In this document: positions 1 through 7,621 of the stretch, in pieces
How positions within the stretch are numbered: position 1 is the first letter of the stretch
How the letters are laid out: each line of letters starts with the position of its first letter
Program-made: the position numbers and the translations under genes
Notes under the pieces: generated by a model
Databases searched by the model: none
Told to the model about the DNA's origin: nothing
The model's input: the letters and a program-made list of their open reading frames with translations, nothing else
Origin: Vibrio tasmaniensis 1F-187
Lineage (GTDB): Bacteria > Pseudomonadota > Gammaproteobacteria > Enterobacterales > Vibrionaceae
Assembly: GCF_000272405.2 (NCBI RefSeq)
Contig: NZ_AJZM02000077.1
Location: 1-16,699, forward strand
Direction: 5' to 3'
DNA: 16,699 nucleotides

Positions 1-125
1 TTAACCACGAAAGGTCAACGCGCCTTAATTAAGTATATGCATTAATTGATTATTTATTGGGAGCTAGAAGGATATTTCTTTATTTGTATCTAATTATTGA
101 ATTCAGGGCTCAATAACGATGTTTC

Positions 126-147
126 ATTGAGAAAATTAAGTCTCAAT
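126..147. repeat. Perfect 7-base inverted repeat upstream of mlc
   Basis: ATTGAGA (126-132) and its exact reverse complement TCTCAAT (141-147) are separated by 8 bases. It lies about 35 bases upstream of the candidate mlc -35 box. It could be an operator half-site pair or a small RNA stem. A 7-base match in AT-rich DNA can arise by chance, so the function is unknown. Confidence 0.35.
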
Positions 148-181
148 TTATCGATGTAGGTACTAATTTTTCTCGAACTAT

Positions 182-212
182 TTGACTAGATACACAAAGA
201 TTCATGTATATA
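182..212 (+). promoter_or_regulatory. Candidate sigma-70 promoter for mlc
   Basis: TTGACT (182-187) matches five of six bases of the -35 consensus. TATATA (207-212) is a plausible -10, but at 19 bases the spacer is longer than ideal. TGTATA (205-210) gives a 17-base spacer with a poorer match. Transcription would then begin roughly 85 bases before the mlc start. Confidence 0.3.
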
Positions 213-303
213 CGTGATACGGGTCACGGCGATATACCAAGTGACTTCACAATTACTTCGCAAAGTAAAAAAATTACCGCGTTGATGATTTCTGGAGCGT
301 AAA

Positions 304-1521
304 ATGTACATGGCTCAACCGGGCCATATTGATCATATCAAACAGGTCAATGCTGGTCGTGTATATAAACTAATTGACCTTAAAGGTCCTATTTCTCGTA
401 TCGATCTGTCCAAGCAAAGTGAGTTGGCCCCGGCGAGTATTACTAAAATTACCCGTGAACTCATTGAAGCTCACCTTATTCACGAAACGACGGTTCAAGA
501 AGCCACGACTCGTGGGCGTCCTGCTGTCGGTCTGCAAACCAATAACGAAGGTTGGCAGTTTCTGTCGATGCGTCTTGGTCGCGGATACTTAACGATCGCG
601 CTCCATGAATTGGGCGGCGATGTACTTATCGATACTAAGATTGATATTCATGAACGTGACCAAGACGATGTACTTGCGCGTCTTCTGCATGAAATTGATG
701 AGTTTTTCCAAACTTATGCCGAGCAACTCGATAGGGTAACAAGTATTGCGGTTACGCTACCGGGGCTTGTGAATTCTGAGCAGGGGATTGTGTTGCAGAT
801 GCCACACTACAACGTTAAAAACTTAGCGTTGGGTCCTGAGATCTACAAAGAAACAGGTCTACCTGTCTTTATTGCCAATGATACCCGAGCGTGGGCATTA
901 GCAGAGAAGCTGTTTGGTCACTCTCAAGATAACGATAACTCCGTTTTGATCTCGATTCACCACGGAGTAGGCGCAGGGATCATTCTCGACGGCCGAGTAT
1001 TGCAAGGTCGCCACGGTAACATCGGTGAGCTGGGTCATATTCAGATCGATAGACAAGGCAAGCTTTGTCATTGTGGTAATCATGGCTGTTTAGAAACGGT
1101 TGCGAGTTCACAGGCTCTCCGTGAGCAAGTCAAAGAAAGACTGGCTAATGGCGAGGCATCATCACTAACGGCGTTTGAAGATGTCACAATTGAACAGATC
1201 TGCGCTGCTGCTGCTGATGGTGATCCACTGGCTGTTGAAGTGATTGAGCAGTTAGGTCGTTACTTAGGTGCCGCGATAGCGATTGTGATCAACCTGTTCA
1301 ATCCTGAGAAAATTTTGATAGGTGGTGTTATCAATCAGGCTAAAAGCGTGTTGTATCCTGCGATTCAAAAGTGTATCGAAGAGCAGAGTTTATCGGTTTA
1401 CCATCAAGATTTAGAGCTGGTGGAATCTCGATTCTATAAACAAGCCACCATGCCAGGTGCTGCGCTTGTTAAACAAGCTTTATATGATGGCCAATTGTTA
1501 ATGAAAGTGATTGAAGGCTAA
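304..1521 (+). CDS. mlc: ROK-family transcriptional repressor Mlc (glucose/PTS regulator)
   Basis: The product is a 405-residue cytoplasmic DNA-binding repressor, close to the 406 residues of E. coli Mlc. In E. coli, Mlc represses ptsG, manXYZ, the malT regulator and ptsHI, and is drawn off DNA by unphosphorylated glucose transporter EIICB. An N-terminal winged helix-turn-helix covers about residues 15-75 (NAGRVYKLIDLKGPISR, then LAPASITKITREL). A ROK sugar-kinase-like fold follows. The ROK zinc site is intact: H245 in GELGH, then C255, C257 and C262 in CHCGNHGCLE. The start at 304 has GGAG six bases upstream; the in-frame ATG at 310 is spaced less well. The N-terminus AQPGHIDHIKQVNAG strongly resembles the E. 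coli protein. The paralogue NagC is the main alternative, but the QPGHID N-terminus and GRPAVGL segment favour Mlc. It is followed by cheV on the same strand, probably as a separate unit. Confidence 0.93.
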   Translation: MYMAQPGHIDHIKQVNAGRVYKLIDLKGPISRIDLSKQSELAPASITKITRELIEAHLIHETTVQEATTRGRPAVGLQTNNEGWQFLSMRLGRGYLTIALHELGGDVLIDTKIDIHERDQDDVLARLLHEIDEFFQTYAEQLDRVTSIAVTLPGLVNSEQGIVLQMPHYNVKNLALGPEIYKETGLPVFIANDTRAWALAEKLFGHSQDNDNSVLISIHHGVGAGIILDGRVLQGRHGNIGELGHIQIDRQGKLCHCGNHGCLETVASSQALREQVKERLANGEASSLTAFEDVTIEQICAAAADGDPLAVEVIEQLGRYLGAAIAIVINLFNPEKILIGGVINQAKSVLYPAIQKCIEEQSLSVYHQDLELVESRFYKQATMPGAALVKQALYDGQLLMKVIEG

Positions 1522-1547
1522 CCCTTTTTTTATCGTTTTTAGCCTTC
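1513..1547 (+). terminator. Stem-loop spanning the mlc stop codon (possible terminator)
   Basis: GAAGGCTAA (1513-1521), which contains the mlc stop codon, is perfectly complementary to TTAGCCTTC (1539-1547). The 17-base loop is T-rich. No clean T-run follows the 3' arm, only CTTTAACCCTTT, so it is not a textbook intrinsic terminator. It could still end transcription weakly or protect the mlc mRNA 3' end. Confidence 0.35.
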
Positions 1548-1561
1548 CTTTAACCCTTTCC

Positions 1562-1610
1562 ATGCACTTAAACTATGTATAACAGCATTTGTTGTACTTA
1601 GTTTAAGCAT
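1562..1610. repeat. Long imperfect palindrome (hairpin) between mlc and cheV
   Basis: A nearly continuous stem folds around the 5-base loop GCATT (1585-1589). The inner arm GTATAACA (1577-1584) pairs with TGTTGTAC (1590-1597) with one G-T wobble. A single T-T mismatch follows (1576/1598). The outer arm CTTAAACTA (1567-1575) then pairs exactly with TAGTTTAAG (1599-1607). Alternatively, ATGC (1562-1565) pairs with GCAT (1607-1610) across a 2-base bulge, for about 20 pairs in total. No T-run follows, so it is unlikely to be a simple terminator. It may be a cheV leader structure, a protein-binding site or a dispersed miniature repeat. Confidence 0.55.
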
Positions 1611-1688
1611 CTGTGTATTTGCGCTTTGCTTTAACCTATCGAATTAGGCTATTGTAGCCACAGTTATTATTTGTCACTAAGGTGTTGT

Positions 1689-2630
1689 ATGTCTGGCGTT
1701 TTAAATTCTGTTGATCAGAGAACTAAACTCGTCGGTGAAAACCGTCTGGAACTCTTGTTATTTAGCTTAAATAGTCGCCAACTATTTGCGATTAACGTAT
1801 TTAAAGTGAAAGAAGTCTTAAAAGTGCCTGTACTCACTCGCTTGCCAGGCTCTCACCATCATATTACGGGTGTTGCTTCTTTACGTGGTGAATCTGTACC
1901 TGTGATTGACTTACGCAGTGCGATTGGTTTCCCACCATCACGTGATGAGACTCAAGAAAACAACTTGATCATTACCGAATACAACCGAACCGTACAAGGC
2001 TTCTTGGTTGGACAAGTTCGCAATATCGTGAATACGACATGGACAGAAATCCAACCGCCACCAAAGACTACGGGTCGAGCAAACTATTTAACTGCTATCA
2101 CGCATATCCAAGAAGAAGAGCAGCACAAAATCGTTGAGATCATCGATGTTGAAAAGGTGTTAGCGGAGATCATCGACTACGATGTGTCGATTTCTGACGG
2201 TGTTCTAGATCAGCAGTTAGCGAATGAAATGGTTGGCCGTAATGTGCTTATCGTGGATGATTCTTCAACAGCACGCAACCAGATCAAAGGCACCTTGTCG
2301 CAACTTGGTTTGAACATTATCGAATGTTGTGACGGCTTAGAAGCACTGACTTTACTTAAGAAGTGGTGTGATGAAGGCAAAGACATCAATCAAGAAATAC
2401 TGTTGATGATCACCGATGCCGAAATGCCAGAAATGGATGGCTACAAACTGACTCATGAAGTTCGAACTGATCCTCGAATGCATGACTTGTTTATTACGCT
2501 AAATACTTCATTAAGTGGTAGTTTCAATGAAGCCATGGTTGAGAAAGTAGGGTGTAATCGCTTTATTTCTAAATTCCAACCAGACCTCTTAGTTGAAGTA
2601 ACTCAAGAGCGAATGCGTCAGATTTTGTAA
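1689..2630 (+). CDS. cheV: Chemotaxis protein CheV (CheW-receiver fusion)
   Basis: The product is a 313-residue cytoplasmic coupling protein linking chemoreceptors to the CheA kinase and carrying its own phosphorylatable receiver for adaptation. The N-terminal CheW-like domain covers about residues 15-165 (FAINVFKVKEVLKVP, GVASLRGESVPVIDL). The C-terminal receiver covers about 184-312. The receiver is complete: acidic pair D190-D191 in VLIVDDSS, phosphoacceptor D243 in TDAEMPEMDG, T273 in LNTSLSG, and K295 in FISKFQPD. The frame is open from a TTG at 1671. I chose ATG 1689 because AAGG at 1679-1682 lies six bases upstream, and SGVLNSVDQRT is the expected N-terminus. It lies downstream of mlc on the same strand, but the 167-base gap with two hairpins suggests its own promoter. 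No other chemotaxis genes are in the window. Confidence 0.95.
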   Translation: MSGVLNSVDQRTKLVGENRLELLLFSLNSRQLFAINVFKVKEVLKVPVLTRLPGSHHHITGVASLRGESVPVIDLRSAIGFPPSRDETQENNLIITEYNRTVQGFLVGQVRNIVNTTWTEIQPPPKTTGRANYLTAITHIQEEEQHKIVEIIDVEKVLAEIIDYDVSISDGVLDQQLANEMVGRNVLIVDDSSTARNQIKGTLSQLGLNIIECCDGLEALTLLKKWCDEGKDINQEILLMITDAEMPEMDGYKLTHEVRTDPRMHDLFITLNTSLSGSFNEAMVEKVGCNRFISKFQPDLLVEVTQERMRQIL

Positions 2631-2939
2631 TTAATGCAGCTGTACGGTTTGTTTCGAATGACCTTGGCGAAAACGTTTGCTAGTATTTGATACAGCATGT
2701 TTTTTAACAAAATATGCTCAACTACTAACGTAACTTTTCATGCACAATCTAAGGTAGTTCCTCTGAATGATATGGTTAACGTCTAAAGTCGTCATGACTT
2801 TGAGCTTATTACTGTATAGGGAATTTAAGAAAAGACGTACGGAAGCGGACGTTGAGGTATAACTCAACAACTTGAATTTAAGGGAAGCGGATGCTTCTCT
2901 TTTTCGTTTCTAGCGTTTCTTGGAGGGCAACTTGATTCG
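2631..2939 (+). other. cheV 3' region with serial hairpins; possible small RNA locus
   Basis: There is no convincing reading frame in this 309-base gap between cheV and the convergent dnaE2. It holds an AT-rich hairpin at 2694-2718 (AGCAT/ATGCT arms continued by TTTT/AAAA), AAAGTC/GACTTT at 2785-2801, GTTGAG/CTCAAC at 2851-2868, and a terminator at 2881-2904. GAATTTAAG occurs twice (2821-2829, 2874-2882), as does GGAAGCGGA (2841-2849, 2883-2891). TGTATA at 2813-2818 could be a -10 box, but no good -35 accompanies it. The region is either a long structured cheV 3' UTR or a short independent RNA of about 85-120 bases ending at the terminator. Confidence 0.3.
2881..2904 (+). terminator. Intrinsic terminator, plus strand
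   Basis: AGGGAAGC (2881-2888) pairs with GCTTCTCT (2893-2900) with one G-T wobble around the tetraloop GGAT, and TTTT follows at 2901-2904. Read on the minus strand the wobble becomes an A-C mismatch and the T-run is broken, so it mainly serves plus-strand transcripts: cheV, 250 bases upstream, or a small RNA in the gap. It would give dnaE2 at most weak termination. Confidence 0.65.
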
Positions 2940-5900
2940 TTAATGAAAATCTCGGGATTTGGTGTTCAAACCAATAATGTCATCGGTAATATCGATGAGT
3001 TTACCCGCTATAACATGCACAACTTCGCCTTCCTTTTCTAATATTCCTTGTACTTTTAACGCTTTGGCTGTCAGATAAGCTTGCTGTTGAGCGCGCGCGG
3101 TTGCTCCCCATACCACGACATTAATATTGCCCGTGTTATCTTCTAATGTAACAAAGGTAACACCTGCCGCGGTTCCGGGAGCTTGTTTTCCTGTGACTAA
3201 TCCAACAACCGTGACCATAGATTTGTGTCTTTGCTGTATTAAATCCTTCATGTGTGTGAATCGACCTAATCGTCCCGCTTCTTCTAGCAAAGTGATTGGG
3301 TGTTTGTTCAATGAAATTCCGACACTGGTGAAGTCTTCGAGTAGATCTTGCATCTCATTGGGTTTGTGCAGTGCATGTTCGTCATGTCCATCCCCAACAT
3401 CGTCATAGACTTGGCTAAACAGAGGTAAATCAGAAGCGGAGTCCATGATTGTCCAGCGAGTCTGGAAGCGGTCTCCCGATACGTTATGTAGCGCATTGGC
3501 CGATGCCAGTAGCTCGATATCTTTCTTATTCATCGATAACTGTTTCACCTGGCTAGGGTGGCGATAACCGGATTGTGGACGATTGGCGAGCACGCTTTGA
3601 ATCCCATGTTCGCTGAATCCTTTGATTTGTCGCAGCCCTAAGCGAATCGCTAAACCATTCTGATGAGCGATGACAGTGTGGTTGTCTTGTGAGGCGTTCA
3701 CACATACCGGAAGAACTACCACATTGTGTCGTTGTGCGTCTTGTACCAACTGTGATGGGCTATAAAACCCCATAGGTTGGCTATTGAGCAAGGAAGCATA
3801 GAAGCATTCTGGGTAGTAGCATTTCAACCAAGCGGAGCAATAGGCTAGCACCGCAAACGAAGCAGAATGGCTTTCTGGAAAACCGTATTCGCCAAAGCCG
3901 CATATCTGTTTAAAGATCTGCTCAGCAAACTCTGTCTCATAGCCGCGTTTTTGCATTCCTTCGATGAGCTTATTTTTAAACTTAAAGACGTTGCCATTTT
4001 TCTTCCAAGCAGCCATGGCGCGTCTGAGCTGATCCGCCTCTCCACCTGTGAATCCTGCAGCCACCATCGCGAGTTTAATCACTTGCTCTTGGAATATCGG
4101 TACACCCAAGGTGCGCGACAGTACCGACTCCACGTCTTTAGATGGATAACTGATTGGCTCAATACCATCTCGACGCTTTAAGAATGGGTGAACCATATCG
4201 CCTTGAATAGGCCCAGGACGTACGATAGCAATTTGAATCACCAAGTCGTAATAAGTCCTTGGTTTGAGCCTTGGCAGCATGCTCATTTGCGCACGTGACT
4301 CTATTTGGAAGATCCCGACGGTGTCTGCTCGCTGTATCATGCCGTAAACCTGAGGATCATCCTTAAGACGAGTGATCTCAGCGATAGACAGGGAACGTCC
4401 ATATAAGTGTTTGATAAGGTCAAAACATTTACGAATCGCAGAGAGCATACCCAGAGCAAGCACATCGACTTTAAGCAGTCCCAAGGTTTCTAGATCATCC
4501 TTATCCCATTGAATTATGGTTCGTTCGTGCATCGCGGCATTCTCGACGGGAACCAGTTCATACAAAGGCCCTGAAGATATGACAAAGCCACCAACGTGTT
4601 GAGATAGGTGACGTGGAAAGCCGATGATCTCATTCACCAAGTGGATAAATTGTTGCCCCTTCAAAGAATCAGGTTGCAGTCCCAATTGAGTTAACTGAGT
4701 CTGCCAACCTAGGCTTTTGTCCCTACGGTTGGTGTTCTTGATGAAGTAGTCGAGCTGGGTTTCTTGTAGCCCTAATGCTTTACCGACATCTCTTACCGCA
4801 CTTTTAAAGCGATAAGAAATGACCGTTGCGGCAAGCGCAGCGCGTTCTCTACCGTATTTTTGATAGATGTATTGGATGACTTCTTCACGTCGTTCGTGTT
4901 CAAAATCGACATCAATATCGGGCGGCTCATCGCGCTCTTTACTGATGAAACGTTCAAATAGCACTGAGATCTGCCTTGGATCGACAGAGGTGATTTCTAA
5001 GCAGTAACAGACCACGGAATTAGCCGCTGAACCTCGACCTTGGTAAAGAATTCCTTGGCTTTTGGCAAACATGACGATGTCGTGGATGGTGAGAAAAAAG
5101 AAAGGGTAGTCAAGCTCGTCAATTAGCCCCAACTCTTTCTCTATGATTTGTTGAATGTTGTTAGGCACGCCTTGCGGGAAGCGAGCTCGTTTTCCTTTCT
5201 CGACTAACATGCGTAGATAACTCATGGGTGTCTCACCTTGAGGAATCAGCTCGCTTGGGTATTCGTAGCGCAAGCTGTCTAAATCAAATTCGCATAGTCC
5301 AGAGATTCGGTTGCTTTCTTCTAGCCATTCAGCTTTGAATATATGAGAGATCTTATTGATGCTGCGTAAACAGCGCTCGGCATTGGCGAGTAAGTGACTG
5401 CCCACTTCGGTAATGGATTGTTGGTACTTTATTGCAGTGAGTGAGTGCTGTAAGGGTAAGCGGTTCGCGTTGTGCATCAGCACGCCACCACACGCTGTTA
5501 TCGGCAGTTGGTGATGTTGTGACAGCTCAACGCAGTAATCTGTGTATTGCTGGTCGGTTTGCTTTAGGTGTCGTTGTAAGCCGATCCAAAGCCGACCTGA
5601 ATGGTGCTGGGAGAGCCATTGCCCCCAGTGCGCGTCTTCATTTTTCTGTTGAGGAAACCAAAGAATGAAGCAGTGTTTAGCCGACATGATATCCCACTCA
5701 GAGAGCTGATAATGTCCTTTGCTACTACGACGTCTCGCGTTGGTAATAATACGACACAGCTCGGCATAGGCCTCTCTATTTGGGCATAGCAAAACCACTT
5801 GGCACTCTTCATTTAACCAAAACATGCTCCCGACAATTTGCTTGAGCGACAGTTTATGTTGCTTGATTGCTGAGTGAACCTTAACGATGCCCGCGACTGA

Positions 5901-6032
5901 GCACTCATCAGTAACTGCGAGTGCTTTGTAACGTAAGAAGTCGGCCTGTAAAACCAACTCTTCCGCGTGCGAAGCTCCCTCAAGGAAGGAGTAATTACTT
6001 TGACAGAAAAGCTCTGAGTATTGCTGAGACAT
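2940..6032 (-). CDS. dnaE2: Error-prone DNA polymerase III alpha-like subunit DnaE2 (ImuC)
   Basis: The product is a 1030-residue C-family DNA polymerase that performs translesion synthesis with ImuA and ImuB after DNA damage. The family is normally about 1020-1090 residues, so this copy is full length. An N-terminal PHP domain (SNYSFLEGASHAEELV, residues 12-27) is followed by the palm/thumb core. The active-site motif PDIDVDF is at 371-377, the third catalytic aspartate is probably D523 in LKVDVLALG, and GRGSAANS is at 332-339. A C-terminal OB-fold lies at about 915-960 (VVGLVTGKQAPGTAAG), and the DnaE2-typical ending SRDFH is present. No large exonuclease insert or replicative DnaE C-terminal tail is visible, which separates it from replicative DnaE. 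It is last in the imuA-imuB-dnaE2 unit, 113 bases after imuB. The start at 6032 has only a weak Shine-Dalgarno (AAGTGAG, eight bases away), consistent with low-level synthesis. Confidence 0.95.
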   Translation of the reverse strand: MSQQYSELFCQSNYSFLEGASHAEELVLQADFLRYKALAVTDECSVAGIVKVHSAIKQHKLSLKQIVGSMFWLNEECQVVLLCPNREAYAELCRIITNARRRSSKGHYQLSEWDIMSAKHCFILWFPQQKNEDAHWGQWLSQHHSGRLWIGLQRHLKQTDQQYTDYCVELSQHHQLPITACGGVLMHNANRLPLQHSLTAIKYQQSITEVGSHLLANAERCLRSINKISHIFKAEWLEESNRISGLCEFDLDSLRYEYPSELIPQGETPMSYLRMLVEKGKRARFPQGVPNNIQQIIEKELGLIDELDYPFFFLTIHDIVMFAKSQGILYQGRGSAANSVVCYCLEITSVDPRQISVLFERFISKERDEPPDIDVDFEHERREEVIQYIYQKYGRERAALAATVISYRFKSAVRDVGKALGLQETQLDYFIKNTNRRDKSLGWQTQLTQLGLQPDSLKGQQFIHLVNEIIGFPRHLSQHVGGFVISSGPLYELVPVENAAMHERTIIQWDKDDLETLGLLKVDVLALGMLSAIRKCFDLIKHLYGRSLSIAEITRLKDDPQVYGMIQRADTVGIFQIESRAQMSMLPRLKPRTYYDLVIQIAIVRPGPIQGDMVHPFLKRRDGIEPISYPSKDVESVLSRTLGVPIFQEQVIKLAMVAAGFTGGEADQLRRAMAAWKKNGNVFKFKNKLIEGMQKRGYETEFAEQIFKQICGFGEYGFPESHSASFAVLAYCSAWLKCYYPECFYASLLNSQPMGFYSPSQLVQDAQRHNVVVLPVCVNASQDNHTVIAHQNGLAIRLGLRQIKGFSEHGIQSVLANRPQSGYRHPSQVKQLSMNKKDIELLASANALHNVSGDRFQTRWTIMDSASDLPLFSQVYDDVGDGHDEHALHKPNEMQDLLEDFTSVGISLNKHPITLLEEAGRLGRFTHMKDLIQQRHKSMVTVVGLVTGKQAPGTAAGVTFVTLEDNTGNINVVVWGATARAQQQAYLTAKALKVQGILEKEGEVVHVIAGKLIDITDDIIGLNTKSRDFH

Positions 6033-6121
6033 AACGTAATCTCACTTAACCATTGCGAGTGAACATGATTGAAAAGGGCGTTTAAATTGAGTAAATGGTG
6101 CGGGTTGGCGATTCAACTTTT

Positions 6122-6159
6122 GTTGGTTAGCTAAATAAGTGTTGGTTAGCTGAATAAGC
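6122..6159. repeat. 19-base tandem duplication at the imuB stop codon
   Basis: GTTGGTTAGCTAAATAAGT (6122-6140) is followed directly by GTTGGTTAGCTGAATAAGC (6141-6159), identical at 17 of 19 positions. On the minus strand the 6141-6159 copy contains the end of imuB (Leu-Phe-Ser-stop). The neighbouring copy repeats the same Leu-Phe-Ser-stop coding beyond the real stop. This looks like a local slippage duplication. A role in RNA processing between imuB and dnaE2 cannot be excluded. Confidence 0.85.
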
Positions 6160-7618
6160 CGTGTAAGAACCACTGTTTATCTGGTGTTCTAAATACCCAT
6201 AACCATCGACCGTTTTCGCTGTGAGCAATAAAGTAGTCACGAATGATTTTCTCACCATCCCACCAGCCAGAAACAATGCGCTCAGGGCCTTGAGATAAGG
6301 TGACGCTTTCAGTTAGGGCTTCGGGCTCTGGCAGTAAAATACTGGGCCTGAGTCGCTGTTGGTTAATGCTGTTCGTTGTTGTGGCTTGTTGATCGAGTTC
6401 TTGTGGATCTCGCCCCTTTTTCGCCGTATGACTTAGTGTTGGGAGCGAATACTGATTGGCCTTTTCTGGCCTTGGGTCATGCTGTATTTTCGGTGTTTGA
6501 ATACAGGCTTGCCCAAGCTTTGCTTGCAGTAATGAGAGCAAATCTAACGCGGCAAGTGTTCCGGTATTACCATCAAAAAGATCATGGTAGGCCATTTGGG
6601 GTTCCCCATGACGAATCAAAGAGAGAGTCAGCCCCTGTACGGGTGCTGTTATCTTCAGTGACTCTAAGGTTAGATGCGTTAGGTTCGCCCATTTGGCCGC
6701 AAGGTAATCGCCCTGCGCAGAATAAAAAGAGACTGGGTGATCATCTTTATCTCTTAGATGCAAAGTCAGCGTTAACTCGAAAGCCACTCGGTCACGTAAC
6801 CTCAAAAAGCACTCGAGCTGATTCAACAATTTCAGCAAAGGCTTTTCGATGAATAGGATGTTTTCAATATCAAACAGCAGCTCCAAATATTGCTGGAAAC
6901 TCTCTGGTGGGTGATAGAAATCAATCGGGTGCTTGAACTGCCCATTAAGACGACCAACATAGTTCACCAAGTCGATATCAAAGCGGCGCGCGACATCTTG
7001 CAAAGGCAGTTTTAATAAGTCTTCAACGACATTGATACCAACACGATTCAGGCGCTCAACTTGTTTAGCAGGAAGTTCGCTTGAACTCAGTACTTGTTGG
7101 TTAACCCAAGCTTTCATCTGCTCAACATTGTTCGTCGCTTGGTTGATGGATTGCTTGCCTAAAAGGATTGCAGAAAGTGGCGAATAACCTGTAGCAAAGC
7201 TGAACTGGATATTGAGCGTTTCTAAATGGCTTTTGAGTTCATGCCAGTAGTTATCTAGCCCATCGTAAAGCGACAACATGTTAGAGGCTTTAATCAACAA
7301 ACCATTAGGTGGTAATAACGCCATATCAGAAGTGACTAGGTACGCCCATTGAGCAATCTCTTTCAGCTTATTTTTCTCTAGCTCAATACTGTAAGGGTGG
7401 ACGTGTAAGTTATGGCAAAGCGCCGCCGCAGACCCTAGCCCCATGCCGAGTGTGATACCCGATTGCAACGCGGCTTGGTTAGCTTGCAGCACACGATGAT
7501 CTTTCTCATCGACGATGATAAGAGGCTGATTGCGTGAATCTTCGTTCGAACCCAATTCATTAGAGTTAAACAAGGTGTCCAATTGTAGGGATGAGAAATG
7601 CAGATACAACCACAGCAT
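6146..7618 (-). CDS. imuB: ImuB, catalytically inactive Y-family polymerase-like protein
   Basis: The product is a 490-residue scaffold of the SOS mutasome. In other bacteria, ImuB resembles a Y-family polymerase without catalysis and connects DnaE2, ImuA and the beta sliding clamp. The N-terminal MLWLYLHFSSLQLD aligns with Y-family motif I, but the catalytic acidic residues are replaced. The expected SxDE-like region reads ASNMLSLYDG (111-120), also without the metal-binding pair. A helix-hairpin-helix-like segment (LNRVGINVVEDLLKLP, 190-205) and a little-finger-like region follow. YHDLF at 344-348 resembles a clamp-binding motif, but lacks the leading glutamine. The C-terminus GPERIVSGWWDGEKIIRDYF (444-463), then WLWVFR and WFLHG, is typical of the family. 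The start lies three bases after the imuA stop, with AAGG seven bases upstream inside imuA. This implies translational coupling. Confidence 0.93.
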   Translation of the reverse strand: MLWLYLHFSSLQLDTLFNSNELGSNEDSRNQPLIIVDEKDHRVLQANQAALQSGITLGMGLGSAAALCHNLHVHPYSIELEKNKLKEIAQWAYLVTSDMALLPPNGLLIKASNMLSLYDGLDNYWHELKSHLETLNIQFSFATGYSPLSAILLGKQSINQATNNVEQMKAWVNQQVLSSSELPAKQVERLNRVGINVVEDLLKLPLQDVARRFDIDLVNYVGRLNGQFKHPIDFYHPPESFQQYLELLFDIENILFIEKPLLKLLNQLECFLRLRDRVAFELTLTLHLRDKDDHPVSFYSAQGDYLAAKWANLTHLTLESLKITAPVQGLTLSLIRHGEPQMAYHDLFDGNTGTLAALDLLSLLQAKLGQACIQTPKIQHDPRPEKANQYSLPTLSHTAKKGRDPQELDQQATTTNSINQQRLRPSILLPEPEALTESVTLSQGPERIVSGWWDGEKIIRDYFIAHSENGRWLWVFRTPDKQWFLHGLFS

Positions 7619-7621
7619 ACG

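Larger units (their letters stand above)
1..303. other. Non-coding region upstream of mlc
   Basis: This AT-rich stretch holds no convincing complete gene. The first 45 bases are open in plus frame 1 (LTTKGQRALIKYMH, stop TAA 43-45) and could be the tail of an upstream gene, but 14 codons prove little. The rest probably holds the mlc control region: a 7-base inverted repeat at 126-147, a candidate promoter at 182-212, and the mlc Shine-Dalgarno GGAG at 294-297. I found no convincing Mlc/NagC-type operator. Confidence 0.5.

Noticed and set aside
50..70. Possible Mlc/NagC operator (TTATTT followed by a second half-site)
   Set aside because: TTATTT is present at 50-55, but the matching AAATAA half at the required spacing is largely absent.
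1562..1610. Integron attC site
   Set aside because: The palindrome suggested it, but the expected GTTRRRY and RYYYAAC ends are missing and there is no integron cassette around it.
2820..2892. CsrB-like RNA because of several GGA motifs
   Set aside because: There are only about five GGA triplets, mostly not in hairpin loops, and the region is too short compared with CsrB-family RNAs.
6033..6145. Second SOS box upstream of dnaE2
   Set aside because: No CTG-N10-CAG pattern is present in the gap.
6376..6852. 158-codon plus-strand frame antisense to imuB
   Set aside because: It lies wholly inside the well-recognised imuB gene on the opposite strand, has no family resemblance and is a codon-bias shadow.
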